From contig NZ_OY782507.1 in the NCBI RefSeq assembly GCF_963677725.1, positions 3,966,501 through 4,030,500 of the forward strand: 64,000 bases of DNA. The letters run 5' to 3'. This DNA is from an uncultured Cohaesibacter sp. (GTDB lineage Bacteria; Pseudomonadota; Alphaproteobacteria; Rhizobiales; Cohaesibacteraceae). Positions 52,733 through 61,127 of this stretch are shown here, piece by piece (position 1 is the first letter of the stretch; the number at the start of each line of letters is the position of its first letter). Below the pieces are notes generated by a model. The model was given only the letters and a program-made list of their open reading frames with translations. It did no database searches and was not told the origin of the DNA. The translations under genes and the position numbers were made by a program.

Positions 52733-54082
52733 TCACTGAGAAGAGGTCGCTGTTGTTTGTTCGGTGGCGTCAGACGCGGCATCTTCGTTCATGATGATGG
52801 AGGCAAGGCGCTCTTTGTCATCCTCGATTTCCAGTCCGATTTCAGCGCGTTTCATGGCACGGGCAGCCTGAACAAATGCTGCATCCTTGAAGTCCTGATC
52901 TCCGATGCGGCTCAACCGTTTGAGATTCTTGCGCAGGCGCAACTGGACTTCAATCTGGCTGCGCCCGTCCCGGGCGATCAGGTTGAAGGCGTCATCGAAA
53001 AGGTCAGACGAGGTGAGCGGTGGGACATAGATGTTGCTATATTTCACGTCGCCTTGTTGGCGATCTTCGGTTTCGTCAGGCACAATGTCTTCACGCTCGG
53101 CCCAAAGATGCATGAGACGGGTCAAGCGACCAATCACATCAATGGCCGTGCCGGAATCATTGATGCCCGGGGAAAGGGCGCGCGTGCCGATTTCGCTCAG
53201 CACACACAGACCGAAGCGTGGATCCTGATCAAAGGTGCGCTCATTCTCGATGGTCAGGGCCTTCTGAACTGATTTGCACAATGCCTCCAGGCCGTGACCA
53301 TCCTCGTCTGTCTGATTGGTGTGGACATAGGCAAGAGGCGTGTCCGGGAATGCGAAGGAGCCGGGCGTTGCAACAAGATAAATATCGGTATTGTTATTGG
53401 CAGTGCAGTCGGAGAGATGGCTCATGTCGATATGCTGAATATAGCCGGATTTGGTGGGGTACACGGCCTCTGCACTAAGGGGGATTGTTGTTTTGTCGTT
53501 CAGGGGACGGCCACCCAGATAGGGTGTCTTCATGCGAAGCAAAAAGGCGTTCCGGGCTGCTTGCTCCACCCGGTCCGCCGCATTTTCAACCCGCCCCAGC
53601 TCAGTGAGATAGTCGATCCAGCGCAATAGGGAAACAACGATGAGGGAGATGACGATAATCGTGACCGAAAACAGCACGACCCGCCCTTTCGGCCCATAGG
53701 CCCCTGTTTTGAGCACAATCAATCCGACAATGCTGAACAGGAACGAGCCAACGAAGGTGGAAAGAACGATCTGGGAGATGTTGTCCTGTATCAGCAGCTT
53801 GCTGGCTCGCGGGGTCGCGTTGCTGGTGGCCGACTGGTAGGCCGAGGTCATGACGCTGAGGGAAAATGTCGTGACAGCCAGCATGCTGCTTGCGATGATT
53901 GACAGAATGCTGTCAATGGCTTCGGCGCTGATATCGATGCCCAGATTGATCGGTAGCTTCTGGTCCACTACCGATGCAAGGATCGCTGCGCCCACCCCAA
54001 GGGAGCCAATCAAGGCCGCGCGCACCCAAAGGCGTCTTGCGGTTTGGACCAATGCCCATTGCCATTTGGTCAAGTCTTTCAT
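52733..54082 (-). CDS. DUF2254 membrane protein
   Basis: 449 residues. Four transmembrane segments in the first 150 residues (WVRAALIGSLGVGAAILASV, IIASSMLAVTTFSLSVMTSA, VLSTFVGSFLFSIVGLIVLK, VVLFSVTIIVISLIVVSLLR), then a large soluble domain with SGYIQHIDMSHL, FGLCVLSEIGTRALSPGIND and DSGTAIDVIGRL, the DUF2254 signature. Function unknown. Ends convergent to the EamA gene 15 bases away. Confidence 0.9.
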   Translation of the reverse strand: MKDLTKWQWALVQTARRLWVRAALIGSLGVGAAILASVVDQKLPINLGIDISAEAIDSILSIIASSMLAVTTFSLSVMTSAYQSATSNATPRASKLLIQDNISQIVLSTFVGSFLFSIVGLIVLKTGAYGPKGRVVLFSVTIIVISLIVVSLLRWIDYLTELGRVENAADRVEQAARNAFLLRMKTPYLGGRPLNDKTTIPLSAEAVYPTKSGYIQHIDMSHLSDCTANNNTDIYLVATPGSFAFPDTPLAYVHTNQTDEDGHGLEALCKSVQKALTIENERTFDQDPRFGLCVLSEIGTRALSPGINDSGTAIDVIGRLTRLMHLWAEREDIVPDETEDRQQGDVKYSNIYVPPLTSSDLFDDAFNLIARDGRSQIEVQLRLRKNLKRLSRIGDQDFKDAAFVQAARAMKRAEIGLEIEDDKERLASIIMNEDAASDATEQTTATSSQ

Positions 54083-54273
54083 TTAACGACTGTTCCTTGA
54101 TTTGGGCGCAATGCTCGGAAACGAGGTTGCAGAACGCTTTTTTGCAGGATCATTCAAGGAGAACGGTTGACCGGGGTGATTTGTTCCTTGGGTTGATGCG
54201 CAGCAGGGACTGATCTCCTGAAAACTGCCGCAAATATCGGGTCTTGATGGCTGAGGGGCAGGGGTGCCCGCCC

Positions 54274-54879
54274 TCAGTTTAGCGTGCGTTTGTTCCAGAC
54301 TTTGATGGCCCCATCCTCAATGACGCAGATATGGCCGGTGCCGACCTTTGCCTCTTCGGCCTTGATGCCATATTGCGGTGCTGCCATGCGCAGGATGCCG
54401 TTGCTGGTGACGATGACAGCGGTTGCATCGCGGCCATGTTGCTCTTGGATGGCCGCGATCATGGCGTTCCAGCTCTTGAGAATGGCGTCGGGGCTTGGGG
54501 TCCAGTCATAGCCTTCGGGCCAGATGCTCCGTTTTTGCCAGCCATCGATATCCTTGTCCCCATGAGCGGCGCGAATATCGTCGTTTGACTGACCTTCCCA
54601 TGTGCCGTAATCGATTTCGCACAGGGCGTCATCCACCTGCGGGGTCAAGTCGACCCAGCCTGCGGTATCAGCCATGATGTGGGCGGTTTGGACGGTGCGT
54701 TTCAGCGGGCCGCAAAGGATGCAGTCCGGTTTGACGCTAGCAGCCTTCAGGGCTTTGCCAACCTCTTTTGCTTGTTCTCTGCCCTTTTCTACCAGATCGA
54801 GGTCGGAGCGGGCACCGACCCAGACGACCTTGTCTCCGGGGCCAAAGGTGTTGCCATGTCTTACAAGGATCAGTTTCAT
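54274..54879 (-). CDS. Histidine phosphatase (phosphoglycerate-mutase superfamily)
   Basis: 201 residues. LILVRHGNTFGPGDKVVWVG carries the catalytic RHG; GPLKRTVQTAH and a second His region near VTSNGILRM complete the fold, although the second catalytic His position is Asn here (TSNGI instead of the usual SHGG), which is odd. It overlaps kdsB by four bases (ATGA) and is therefore translated with it. Role and substrate are unknown. Confidence 0.82.
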   Translation of the reverse strand: MKLILVRHGNTFGPGDKVVWVGARSDLDLVEKGREQAKEVGKALKAASVKPDCILCGPLKRTVQTAHIMADTAGWVDLTPQVDDALCEIDYGTWEGQSNDDIRAAHGDKDIDGWQKRSIWPEGYDWTPSPDAILKSWNAMIAAIQEQHGRDATAVIVTSNGILRMAAPQYGIKAEEAKVGTGHICVIEDGAIKVWNKRTLN

Positions 54880-55657
54880 GATACCAGTTCGCCTTCCTTG
54901 TTGATGATGTCTTCGACGATTTTGACATCATCGGGGGCATCAACCGAGGCATGGGTGCGGCCCTGATAATCGACGGTGACGATGCGGACTTTCATGCCAT
55001 TTTCCAATGCCCGCAATTGCTCCAGGCCTTCGGTTAATTCCAGCGGGGAGGGGGCGAGCTTGACATAGCGCTCAAGCGCCTCGCGGCGATAACCGTAAAG
55101 GCCAATATGGCGATAGACCGAGGTGTGACCGGTTGAGCGCATGTAAGGCAGGATCATTTTCGAGAAGTAAAGGGCGTTGCGTTTGGCGTCAAACACCACG
55201 GTGGTGCCGCTTGCGGGGTTGGCCTTTTTGCTTTCGACAAGGTTCCTGAGCATCGTGTCATCAAGGATTGTTGCCGGGGTGACGATGTCAAAGCCATCTT
55301 TGGCTAGGGCAAATTCATCGATCATGGCTTGCAGCACCCACGGCGGAGTGAGGACTGCGTCGCCCTGAAAATTGAGGATCGCATCCTCGGTGATGTTGGC
55401 GGCTTCCAAAGTGGCAAAGCAACGCTCCGAGCCGTTGCGGCAGCTATCGGGGGTCAGAAACGCTTCGGCACCAAAGCTCATCGCGTGTTTGACGATGCGC
55501 TCATCCTCGGTGCTGATGACAACACGGGAGCAGCCCGTCGTTGCCTTGGCGATCCGCCATATGCGCTCGAGCATGCTGGTGCTAGGATCGGTAGCATCGG
55601 TTTGCCGGGCAATCGGCTGGATCCATAACGAGCAGGAATAATGATGGCGGTGGACAT
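54876..55657 (-). pseudogene. kdsB: 3-deoxy-manno-octulosonate cytidylyltransferase with a one-base frameshift
   Basis: CMP-KDO synthetase activates KDO for lipid A assembly. From ATG 55657 the frame reads MSTAIIIPARYGSSRLPGKP then MLPI, the KdsB start. It then runs off-frame; the rest continues in the neighbouring frame from TSMLERIWRIAKATTGCSRV to DDVKIVEDIINKEGELVS. Five bases (55581-55585) lie between the ATC of Ile24 and the ACC of the next matching codon, where six would keep frame, so one base is missing. Total length is 782 bases, not a multiple of three. All other motifs are intact, so a sequencing error is as likely as a mutation. Histidine phosphatase gene overlaps the end. Confidence 0.85.
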
Positions 55658-56055
55658 GGCTTGCCTTTCTTTCCAGATATCGGCCGCATTGCTCGGGTGG
55701 CGATGGCCTGGCGCTTGTTTCAAGCCAGATATGGCATGAATGAAGGCTGAGTGCGACCCGAAAATGGGTCAATTCGGGTTGCTTGTGTGGTTTGCGCCTG
55801 TTGCCCCTCTTTGGGGACTGTCTGGCACGCAAAAAAGGCCACGCACGGGGACGCATTTCGGTCTCTTGTGTTGCTGACATGCCAGACAGGATGGTGCCTA
55901 TTCTGCCAGCCTTCAAAGCCGGGATAATGCGTGCCTTTTTGATTTTGCCTTTCCCCTCAATCAAGTGAATGGTAAGGAAAGGGCCTCTTGATGGCCCTCA
56001 GATGCGCATGCTCTGATCGATTTTCCGGGCCGGTTTCAGCTTTAGCGAGGTATGT
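55658..56055. other. Divergent intergenic region kdsB / HAD phosphatase
   Basis: About 400 bases without a recognisable gene. The minus-strand frame continuing upstream from the kdsB downstream frame has no family match. Confidence 0.5.
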
Positions 56056-56727
56056 ATGTCCAAGTCCCATTCCCTGTTGCTTGACGCCTGTCTGTTTGAC
56101 CTTGATGGGACATTGATTGATTCCACTCCGCCAGTGACCCGCTGCTGGAGTGCGCTGCTTGAGCGCCACGATTTGGATCCTGCTATTTATCTCGCCAAAA
56201 TTCACGGGCGTCCGGCGCACGAATCCATCCGTGATCTGCTGTCAGGCAAGGATGAGGCGGTTATCGAGGAGGAGATCCGCTGGCTGCAACGCATGGAAAG
56301 CACCGATGTGGAGGGGATTGTCGCCCTTGATGGGGCTCTTGACTTCATCGCGCAGCTTGATCGCTTGTCGGTGCCTTGGACCATTGTGACGTCTGGGTCT
56401 GTGCCGGTCGCCGGTGCGCGCATTCGGGCTGCGGGGATTCCGGCATCAGACCGGTTCATTACCGCCGATGATATCACCAAAGGAAAGCCCGATCCTGAAC
56501 CGTTCCTCAAAGGGGCCGATCTGGTCGGCGTGGCACCGGCAAAGTGTGTTGTGTTCGAGGATGCTTCTGCCGGGATCACCGCCGGGCTTGCTGCCGGTGC
56601 GCAAGTGATCGGTATCACTGCGACGGAAACGGCCCATGTGCATGTCGATATCCCCACCATTGCCAGCTATCAGCAACTCTCCATCACCCCAAGCGGCGGG
56701 CGGTTTGAATTGACGATATCGCGCTGA
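56056..56727 (+). CDS. HAD-superfamily sugar phosphatase
   Basis: 223 residues. Motif I CLFDLDGTLIDST (nucleophile Asp), motif II TIVTSGS, motif III Lys in TKGKPDPEPF, motif IV VVFEDASAGITAGLAAG. The helical cap between residues 25 and 85 is that of the beta-phosphoglucomutase/sugar phosphatase group (YfbT, glycerol-3-phosphatase). Hydrolyses a sugar or polyol phosphate; the substrate is unknown. Divergent from kdsB. Confidence 0.9.
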   Translation: MSKSHSLLLDACLFDLDGTLIDSTPPVTRCWSALLERHDLDPAIYLAKIHGRPAHESIRDLLSGKDEAVIEEEIRWLQRMESTDVEGIVALDGALDFIAQLDRLSVPWTIVTSGSVPVAGARIRAAGIPASDRFITADDITKGKPDPEPFLKGADLVGVAPAKCVVFEDASAGITAGLAAGAQVIGITATETAHVHVDIPTIASYQQLSITPSGGRFELTISR

Positions 56728-57080
56728 TCTGCGCTGCGCCAAGTCCCTTGAGGGTAGGTGTGAAGCGATGACGGCCTGCTTCATCGATAAAGGAACCACG
56801 TCCGGCGCACGTATCATTATCGCGGCGGACGGGGTGTCATTTGTTTTCTAGAATGCGTCCCGTCCCAATTGTCTTTTTACATAGCTTGCTTGTGGGGTTG
56901 ATGTCGGGGCAACCGGCTGGAACCAAGACTAGCGCATCTCGTTGGGAGATCTGCTCACCCATGTTGCAAGCGACGTGATGAGGCTTTCTGCGTAGCGACA
57001 GGTGCTATCGATTCGCAGGGGCTCTTCATCTGTTTCACTCTTGAATGACGTAAGGGTAAGTGGATAAGCAATCGTTTGGC
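56728..57080 (+). other. Intergenic stretch without recognised genes
   Basis: About 350 bases after the HAD gene with no convincing frame, RNA gene or hairpin. Confidence 0.5.
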
Positions 57081-57111
57081 TTGGCTTTTTCTAAGGGAGA
57101 TTCCTTATAAA
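57081..57111 (+). promoter_or_regulatory. Possible promoter of an untranslated transcript
   Basis: TTGGCT (57081-57086) and TATAAA (57106-57111) with a 19-base spacer. Slightly long, but the only promoter-like pair between the HAD gene and the orphan terminator. Confidence 0.3.
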
Positions 57112-57119
57112 ATTTCTTA

Positions 57120-57491
57120 TATTGGCCACTTGCCAGGCATGTATGCTGCATCTGATGCGACAAATAATTGCATTGGTTTAAAGCTGCAGTGTGAACGGTT
57201 GCAGTTTTAAGTATGAAATGATAAAAATGACCTTGCTTTGGGGGATCGGGGGACTCTCCAAAAGCTGGCCGGTCTTCGGGGGTGTGTCTTACATTTTCTC
57301 TTATGGGATCGGTGGTTGCTATCGACGGTTCTGCTTTTGCAGGATGGCAGTTTGCGCGATCAGAACACCATTGTGTGCCTGATACGCCAGTCGCAATGGC
57401 AATCGTGGTCGTGGATCAATTTGATCTGTGACTGTAAGAAGCGCCATAGATCAATCGGCCCTTTGGTCGACTGATCTATGGCTCTTTTTTT
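57120..57491 (+). ncRNA. Candidate small RNA ending at an orphan terminator
   Basis: There is no convincing coding frame between the promoter-like pair at 57081 and the strong terminator at 57440-57491; frames inside (for example 57191-57382) lack ribosome sites. A transcript of about 370 bases could start near 57120. The boundaries are estimates. Confidence 0.3.
57440..57491 (+). terminator. Strong orphan intrinsic terminator
   Basis: AGCGCCATAGATCA and TGATCTATGGCT form a long stem with an interrupted inner helix, followed by eight T. No coding gene ends here on the plus strand; on the minus strand it lies behind the 67-residue ORF but lacks an equally good T-run on that side. Confidence 0.8.
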
Positions 57492-57560
57492 ATACCAACC
57501 TAGATTATTGTATCGCAGTCTTGTGAGGACGCTTCCTGCTTTGGCACTTCGTGCCGATTG

Positions 57561-57764
57561 TCAGGATTTGTAGCCTGACAAGGACCTATGTAGGCGGGTC
57601 TGCATATCTTCAGAAAAGCAATAGCCTGTTTGCTCCGCATGGGTGAGCAGCAAGGCAAGAGACTTGTCGAGATTGCCTTCGAGCAATGTTGCACTGAGGT
57701 CGCGTCCCAGTTGGATGAGGGAAGGATCGTTCGCCCGGAGCGGGGCTGTATGATGAGTAGGCAC
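57561..57764 (-). CDS. Small protein, 67 residues, unknown
   Basis: GTG start at 57764 with AAGG seven bases upstream. The product contains SLIQLGRDLSATLLEGNLDK and SLALLLTHAEQTGYCFSEDM, reads like a compact helical protein and has normal codon use. No signal peptide, membrane segment or family known to me. Divergent-terminating next to the orphan terminator at 57491. Confidence 0.45.
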   Translation of the reverse strand: MPTHHTAPLRANDPSLIQLGRDLSATLLEGNLDKSLALLLTHAEQTGYCFSEDMQTRLHRSLSGYKS

Positions 57765-57957
57765 GATTCAACCTTTTGACTTGATAATGCAATTACAGAT
57801 TGAAGCTATCATGCGCAGGCTAAGAGCGCGAGAGGCATGACGCTCTTTGTCCTCAACCGATTCAACAAGCATGCAAACAACGCAAATCCATCACCGGGCA
57901 GAAGGCTGCCTGTGTGGATGATGCATGTTTGTCTGGATTTCGCCCGATTGCCGAACT

Positions 57958-58272
57958 TCAGGCGATGATCTCCCATTTGACCGTGCCGGCCGAATGGGGG
58001 TTGTTTTGGTTGATGCGGCCGATCAGCTTGTCCTGATGGTCAAGGGAGACCAGCAGACGCGTACCTGCGCGACCGGAGACGACAACCAGATCCTCACTCT
58101 TTGAGGGGGATTTGCGTGTCAGAATGACCGAAGGTGCCTGGCCCTGATGCTCGGCCTCTTCGAATTGTCGCATTTCAACATGAACGATAATCACTTTGTT
58201 GACCCATTTCATGTCGACCAGTACTGTTTCTTTATGGTGCCAGTTTAGATCGGCAGACCCGCCAAAAGCCAT
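57958..58272 (-). CDS. Hypothetical protein, 104 residues
   Basis: ATG at 58272 has GGAG nine bases upstream, so I use it rather than the frame opening at 58464. The product alternates short beta-like segments (HKETVLVDMKWVNKVIIVHV, SEDLVVVSGRAGTRLLVSLD) and ends GTVKWEIIA, suggesting a small beta-barrel or sandwich. No signal peptide, no known motif. Function unknown. Confidence 0.5.
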   Translation of the reverse strand: MAFGGSADLNWHHKETVLVDMKWVNKVIIVHVEMRQFEEAEHQGQAPSVILTRKSPSKSEDLVVVSGRAGTRLLVSLDHQDKLIGRINQNNPHSAGTVKWEIIA

Positions 58273-58629
58273 CGAGCATTCTCCCGCTGCAACGTTGAGA
58301 TCTTTCGGAAAAACCGTATTTAAATGTGCACTTTCTGTCGAGCTTTTTCGAAAGAATCGACCTAAAGGGGTGGTAATGAGCGTATAGAGGCCACCGACAA
58401 TCCTTATATGGGTCGAATGTAGGCCAGATGTGGGGAAGAAAGCGAATTTGGACTTCTTTGGCACAGTTGCGGACGATCAAGGGGCAGGAAATCTGAAAAG
58501 ATCGCGTGAATCTTGCGAGTCATGGTCATTTGCCAGTTGACAAAGGGTGTCACTGGCCGTAGTTTCCGCTTCGAATTTTGCGCGCCTCGGCGCGCTTTTT
58601 GTTTCGCATAATTGCCGAGGCTTGGGACA
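58273..58629. other. Intergenic region upstream of rpmJ
   Basis: No coding gene recognised. It includes an intrinsic-terminator-like hairpin at 58580-58602 immediately ahead of rpmJ. Confidence 0.5.
58580..58602 (+). terminator. Terminator-like hairpin 28 bases before rpmJ
   Basis: GCGCGC (58580-58585) pairs with GCGCGC (58590-58595) with a CTCG loop, followed by TTTTTGTTT. It could end an upstream transcript, or act as an attenuator in the rpmJ leader. Confidence 0.7.
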
Positions 58630-58755
58630 ATGAAAATCAAGAATTCTCTGAAAGCACTTGCCAAGCGTCACCGTGATAACCGCATGGTTCGCCGCAAGGG
58701 TCGTGTTTACATCATCAACAAGAAGAATCCTCGCTTTAAAGCTCGTCAGGGCTAA
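58630..58755 (+). CDS. rpmJ: 50S ribosomal protein L36 (zinc-free type)
   Basis: 41 residues: starts [20 protein letters not shown] and ends NPRFKARQG. This is the L36 form common in alphaproteobacteria. The four zinc ligands (Cys3-His) of canonical L36 are absent, so it is the C-minus (YkgO-like) type, which does not need zinc. Monocistronic between two hairpins. Too short to be noticed by length-filtered gene finding. Confidence 0.95.
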   Translation: MKIKNSLKALAKRHRDNRMVRRKGRVYIINKKNPRFKARQG

Positions 58756-58783
58756 GCGTACGGTACTTGTTTGCTGAACATGA

Positions 58784-58814
58784 AACGCGCTGGATTTTTC
58801 CAGCGCGTTTTTTG
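58784..58814 (+). terminator. Intrinsic terminator of rpmJ
   Basis: AACGCGCTGG (58784-58793) pairs with CCAGCGCGTT (58800-58809), with a T-run after. Confidence 0.9.
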
Positions 58815-59098
58815 TTGTCTGGATTTCTCTGTTTTCTCCGATAAGCCAGCACGATGGCGGGCGTTTCTGCTTTTCAAATTCTTGTACTTGTTCAAATATT
58901 TTTTTGATCATTTTCGTATAAATGCGCTCGCATCGAATACTATATCGTTTGATTTGATTGTATATTTCTATATATACTTGCTATTTTCCAGATTTATCCT
59001 TCTGGTAACGAATGAATAATCATTTTCTGAAAAGTTTATCATAGTTAAGTTTGCTGATTTGGTCAGCAATGTATGATTTAAACTTATTGGGGTTTGTC

Positions 59099-61039
59099 AT
59101 GACGCTTAAACATCGTATTTGGGGTGTTTTGTTGCTTGGTCTGGTCGGGCTGATGGTGCTTTCCGGTTCTTTTTACTGGGGTGAGGCGCAGAAGAAAGAG
59201 GCCTGGACTGCCGCGCTCCTTGCTGAAGAGGATGTCGTTTCGTTCGGTCTGGCCGAAGTCGGCATCGGGCGGATTGCATCTCTGACGGAACAATTCCTGC
59301 AAAATGGTGATTTGGCCCTTGTCAGCGAAATGGAAGCCACTGCTGCGGGCAGCAAGGAAGACTTTGCAGAGTTAGGCAACAAGAATGCAAGGCTGGCGAT
59401 CCTTGTTGATGAGTCGCTTTCCGGATCAAAGAAAATTGTCGAAGCGCGATCTGTTGCAGGCCTTTCCGAGAAAGAAGGGCTGAAGGGGCAGCTGCGAAAA
59501 GCGGTCAAGACGGTGGAAGCCAAGCTCAAAGACTTTCACAAGGCCAACCAGAGCGTCGATATTAATGCCATCATGGTCAAGATGCTCATGCTGCGTCGTC
59601 ATGAGAAGGACTATATGCTGCGCCAGCAGGAGAAATATGTCGACACTTTCAACAAACGGATTGGTGAATTCCATGAAGTGCTGGCTGCATCTTCAGTTCC
59701 TGTGAGCCTGAAGAGTGAAGTCGTTCCGATGATGGACGATTATCAGCAGAAATTTCAGAAATGGGTGGAAGCGAACCAGGCCGTGCTGGCATTGGTCGAA
59801 GCTTATCGAGCCCAGAATGTGGCTTTCGCAGCTGAGCTTGCGGGTCTGCAGCAAACCGCTCAGGCGGAACAGCAACAGGCTGAGACGGCGCGCGAACATA
59901 TTGAAGCCCGTGTGGACACCCTGGCGCTGGGAATCCTGCTGGCGACTGCGGCCATGCTCCTTGGAGGCGGATTTGTGGTCATTCGTTCGATCACGAGACC
60001 GATCCATAATGTGACGGGTGCCATGAGCGAGATCGCCAAGGGCAATCTGGATGCCGAAATTCCTGTCTGCAAGCAGCGTGACGAGATCGGCGAGCTATGC
60101 CAGATCGCCTCCATTCTGCACGGCAATGTGAAAGCACAGAAGGAAATGGAAGCGGCTGAAGCGGGCAAGAAACAGCAGGCGGAGCAGGAGAAGCGGGCCA
60201 TGATGATCCAGCTGGCTGATGAATTTGATACCCACATCAGCGGCATCGTCGAGTCTGTTTCCCAGTCTTCCCATCAGCTCAATGCCTCCGCTCAGGCTAT
60301 GTCTGCGGTCGCTGAGCAGACCTCGGGTCAGGCTATGTCCGCATCGACCGCATCCGCGCAGACGCTGAGCAATGTGCAGACCATTGCTTCCGCGACGGAG
60401 GAAATGACATCCTCGATTTCTGAAATCAGCCAGCAGGTCGGTCTTGCTTCTGTTGCCGCTCAGGAAGCGGTTGGTAAGGTGGGTAGCACCAACGAGCAGA
60501 TGCAGACCCTCTCAGCGACCGCCGCAAGGATTGGCGAGGTTGTTGCGATGATCTCTTCCATTGCGGAGCAAACCAACCTGCTTGCCCTCAACGCTACGAT
60601 CGAATCTGCCAGAGCGGGTGAGGCAGGCAAGGGCTTTGCCGTTGTTGCCGGAGAGGTCAAAGCCCTTGCCGGGCAGACTTCGAAGGCAACCGAGCAGATT
60701 TCCAACCAGATCACAGAAATTCAGGCCGCCACAAGTCTCGCGACCGAATCCATTGAGGAGGTCAGCCGCGTTATCCAGAAGGTCGAGGAGATTTCGACTG
60801 CCATCGCAGGCGCCGTCGAGGAGCAGGACGCGACAGCGCAGGAGATCGCTGGCAACCTCAATCAGGCAGCGCAGGGCAGCGAGGTCGTGAATACGAGCGT
60901 GCAGGAAGTCACGGCCGCCTCCAAGGATGCCGGTGCCGCATCGGACGAAGTGGTAGGAGAGGCGGCAGCGCTGGGCCAGCAGTCAAGCTTGCTCAAGGAA
61001 AAGGTTGCCGCTTTCATCGAGCGCGTGCGTGCGGCCTAG
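59099..61039 (+). CDS. Methyl-accepting chemotaxis protein with HBM-type sensor domain
   Basis: 646 residues from ATG 59099 (GGGG at seven bases); upstream starts add an unlikely soluble extension before the first membrane helix. TM1 is [19 protein letters not shown]. The periplasmic part (about 35-275) is helical and has [19 protein letters not shown], the helical bimodular (HBM) signature. TM2 ([20 protein letters not shown]) leads to a HAMP domain ([20 protein letters not shown]). The signalling hairpin tip is [20 protein letters not shown]. It senses an external ligand and controls the CheA kinase. The long 5' region is AT-rich. Confidence 0.93.
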   Translation: MTLKHRIWGVLLLGLVGLMVLSGSFYWGEAQKKEAWTAALLAEEDVVSFGLAEVGIGRIASLTEQFLQNGDLALVSEMEATAAGSKEDFAELGNKNARLAILVDESLSGSKKIVEARSVAGLSEKEGLKGQLRKAVKTVEAKLKDFHKANQSVDINAIMVKMLMLRRHEKDYMLRQQEKYVDTFNKRIGEFHEVLAASSVPVSLKSEVVPMMDDYQQKFQKWVEANQAVLALVEAYRAQNVAFAAELAGLQQTAQAEQQQAETAREHIEARVDTLALGILLATAAMLLGGGFVVIRSITRPIHNVTGAMSEIAKGNLDAEIPVCKQRDEIGELCQIASILHGNVKAQKEMEAAEAGKKQQAEQEKRAMMIQLADEFDTHISGIVESVSQSSHQLNASAQAMSAVAEQTSGQAMSASTASAQTLSNVQTIASATEEMTSSISEISQQVGLASVAAQEAVGKVGSTNEQMQTLSATAARIGEVVAMISSIAEQTNLLALNATIESARAGEAGKGFAVVAGEVKALAGQTSKATEQISNQITEIQAATSLATESIEEVSRVIQKVEEISTAIAGAVEEQDATAQEIAGNLNQAAQGSEVVNTSVQEVTAASKDAGAASDEVVGEAAALGQQSSLLKEKVAAFIERVRAA

Positions 61040-61072
61040 AGCCTGACAAAGCATTTCTTCTGAATGAAAATG

Positions 61073-61105
61073 AAAAAAGGGCCGGTCTCAGACCGGCCCT
61101 TTTTT
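61073..61105. terminator. Bidirectional terminator between MCP gene and pyk
   Basis: GGGCCGGTC and GACCGGCCC form a nine-pair stem with a three-base loop, with six A before and six T after, between convergent genes. Confidence 0.92.
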
Positions 61106-61127
61106 ATACGCGATGATCGTCAATCGA

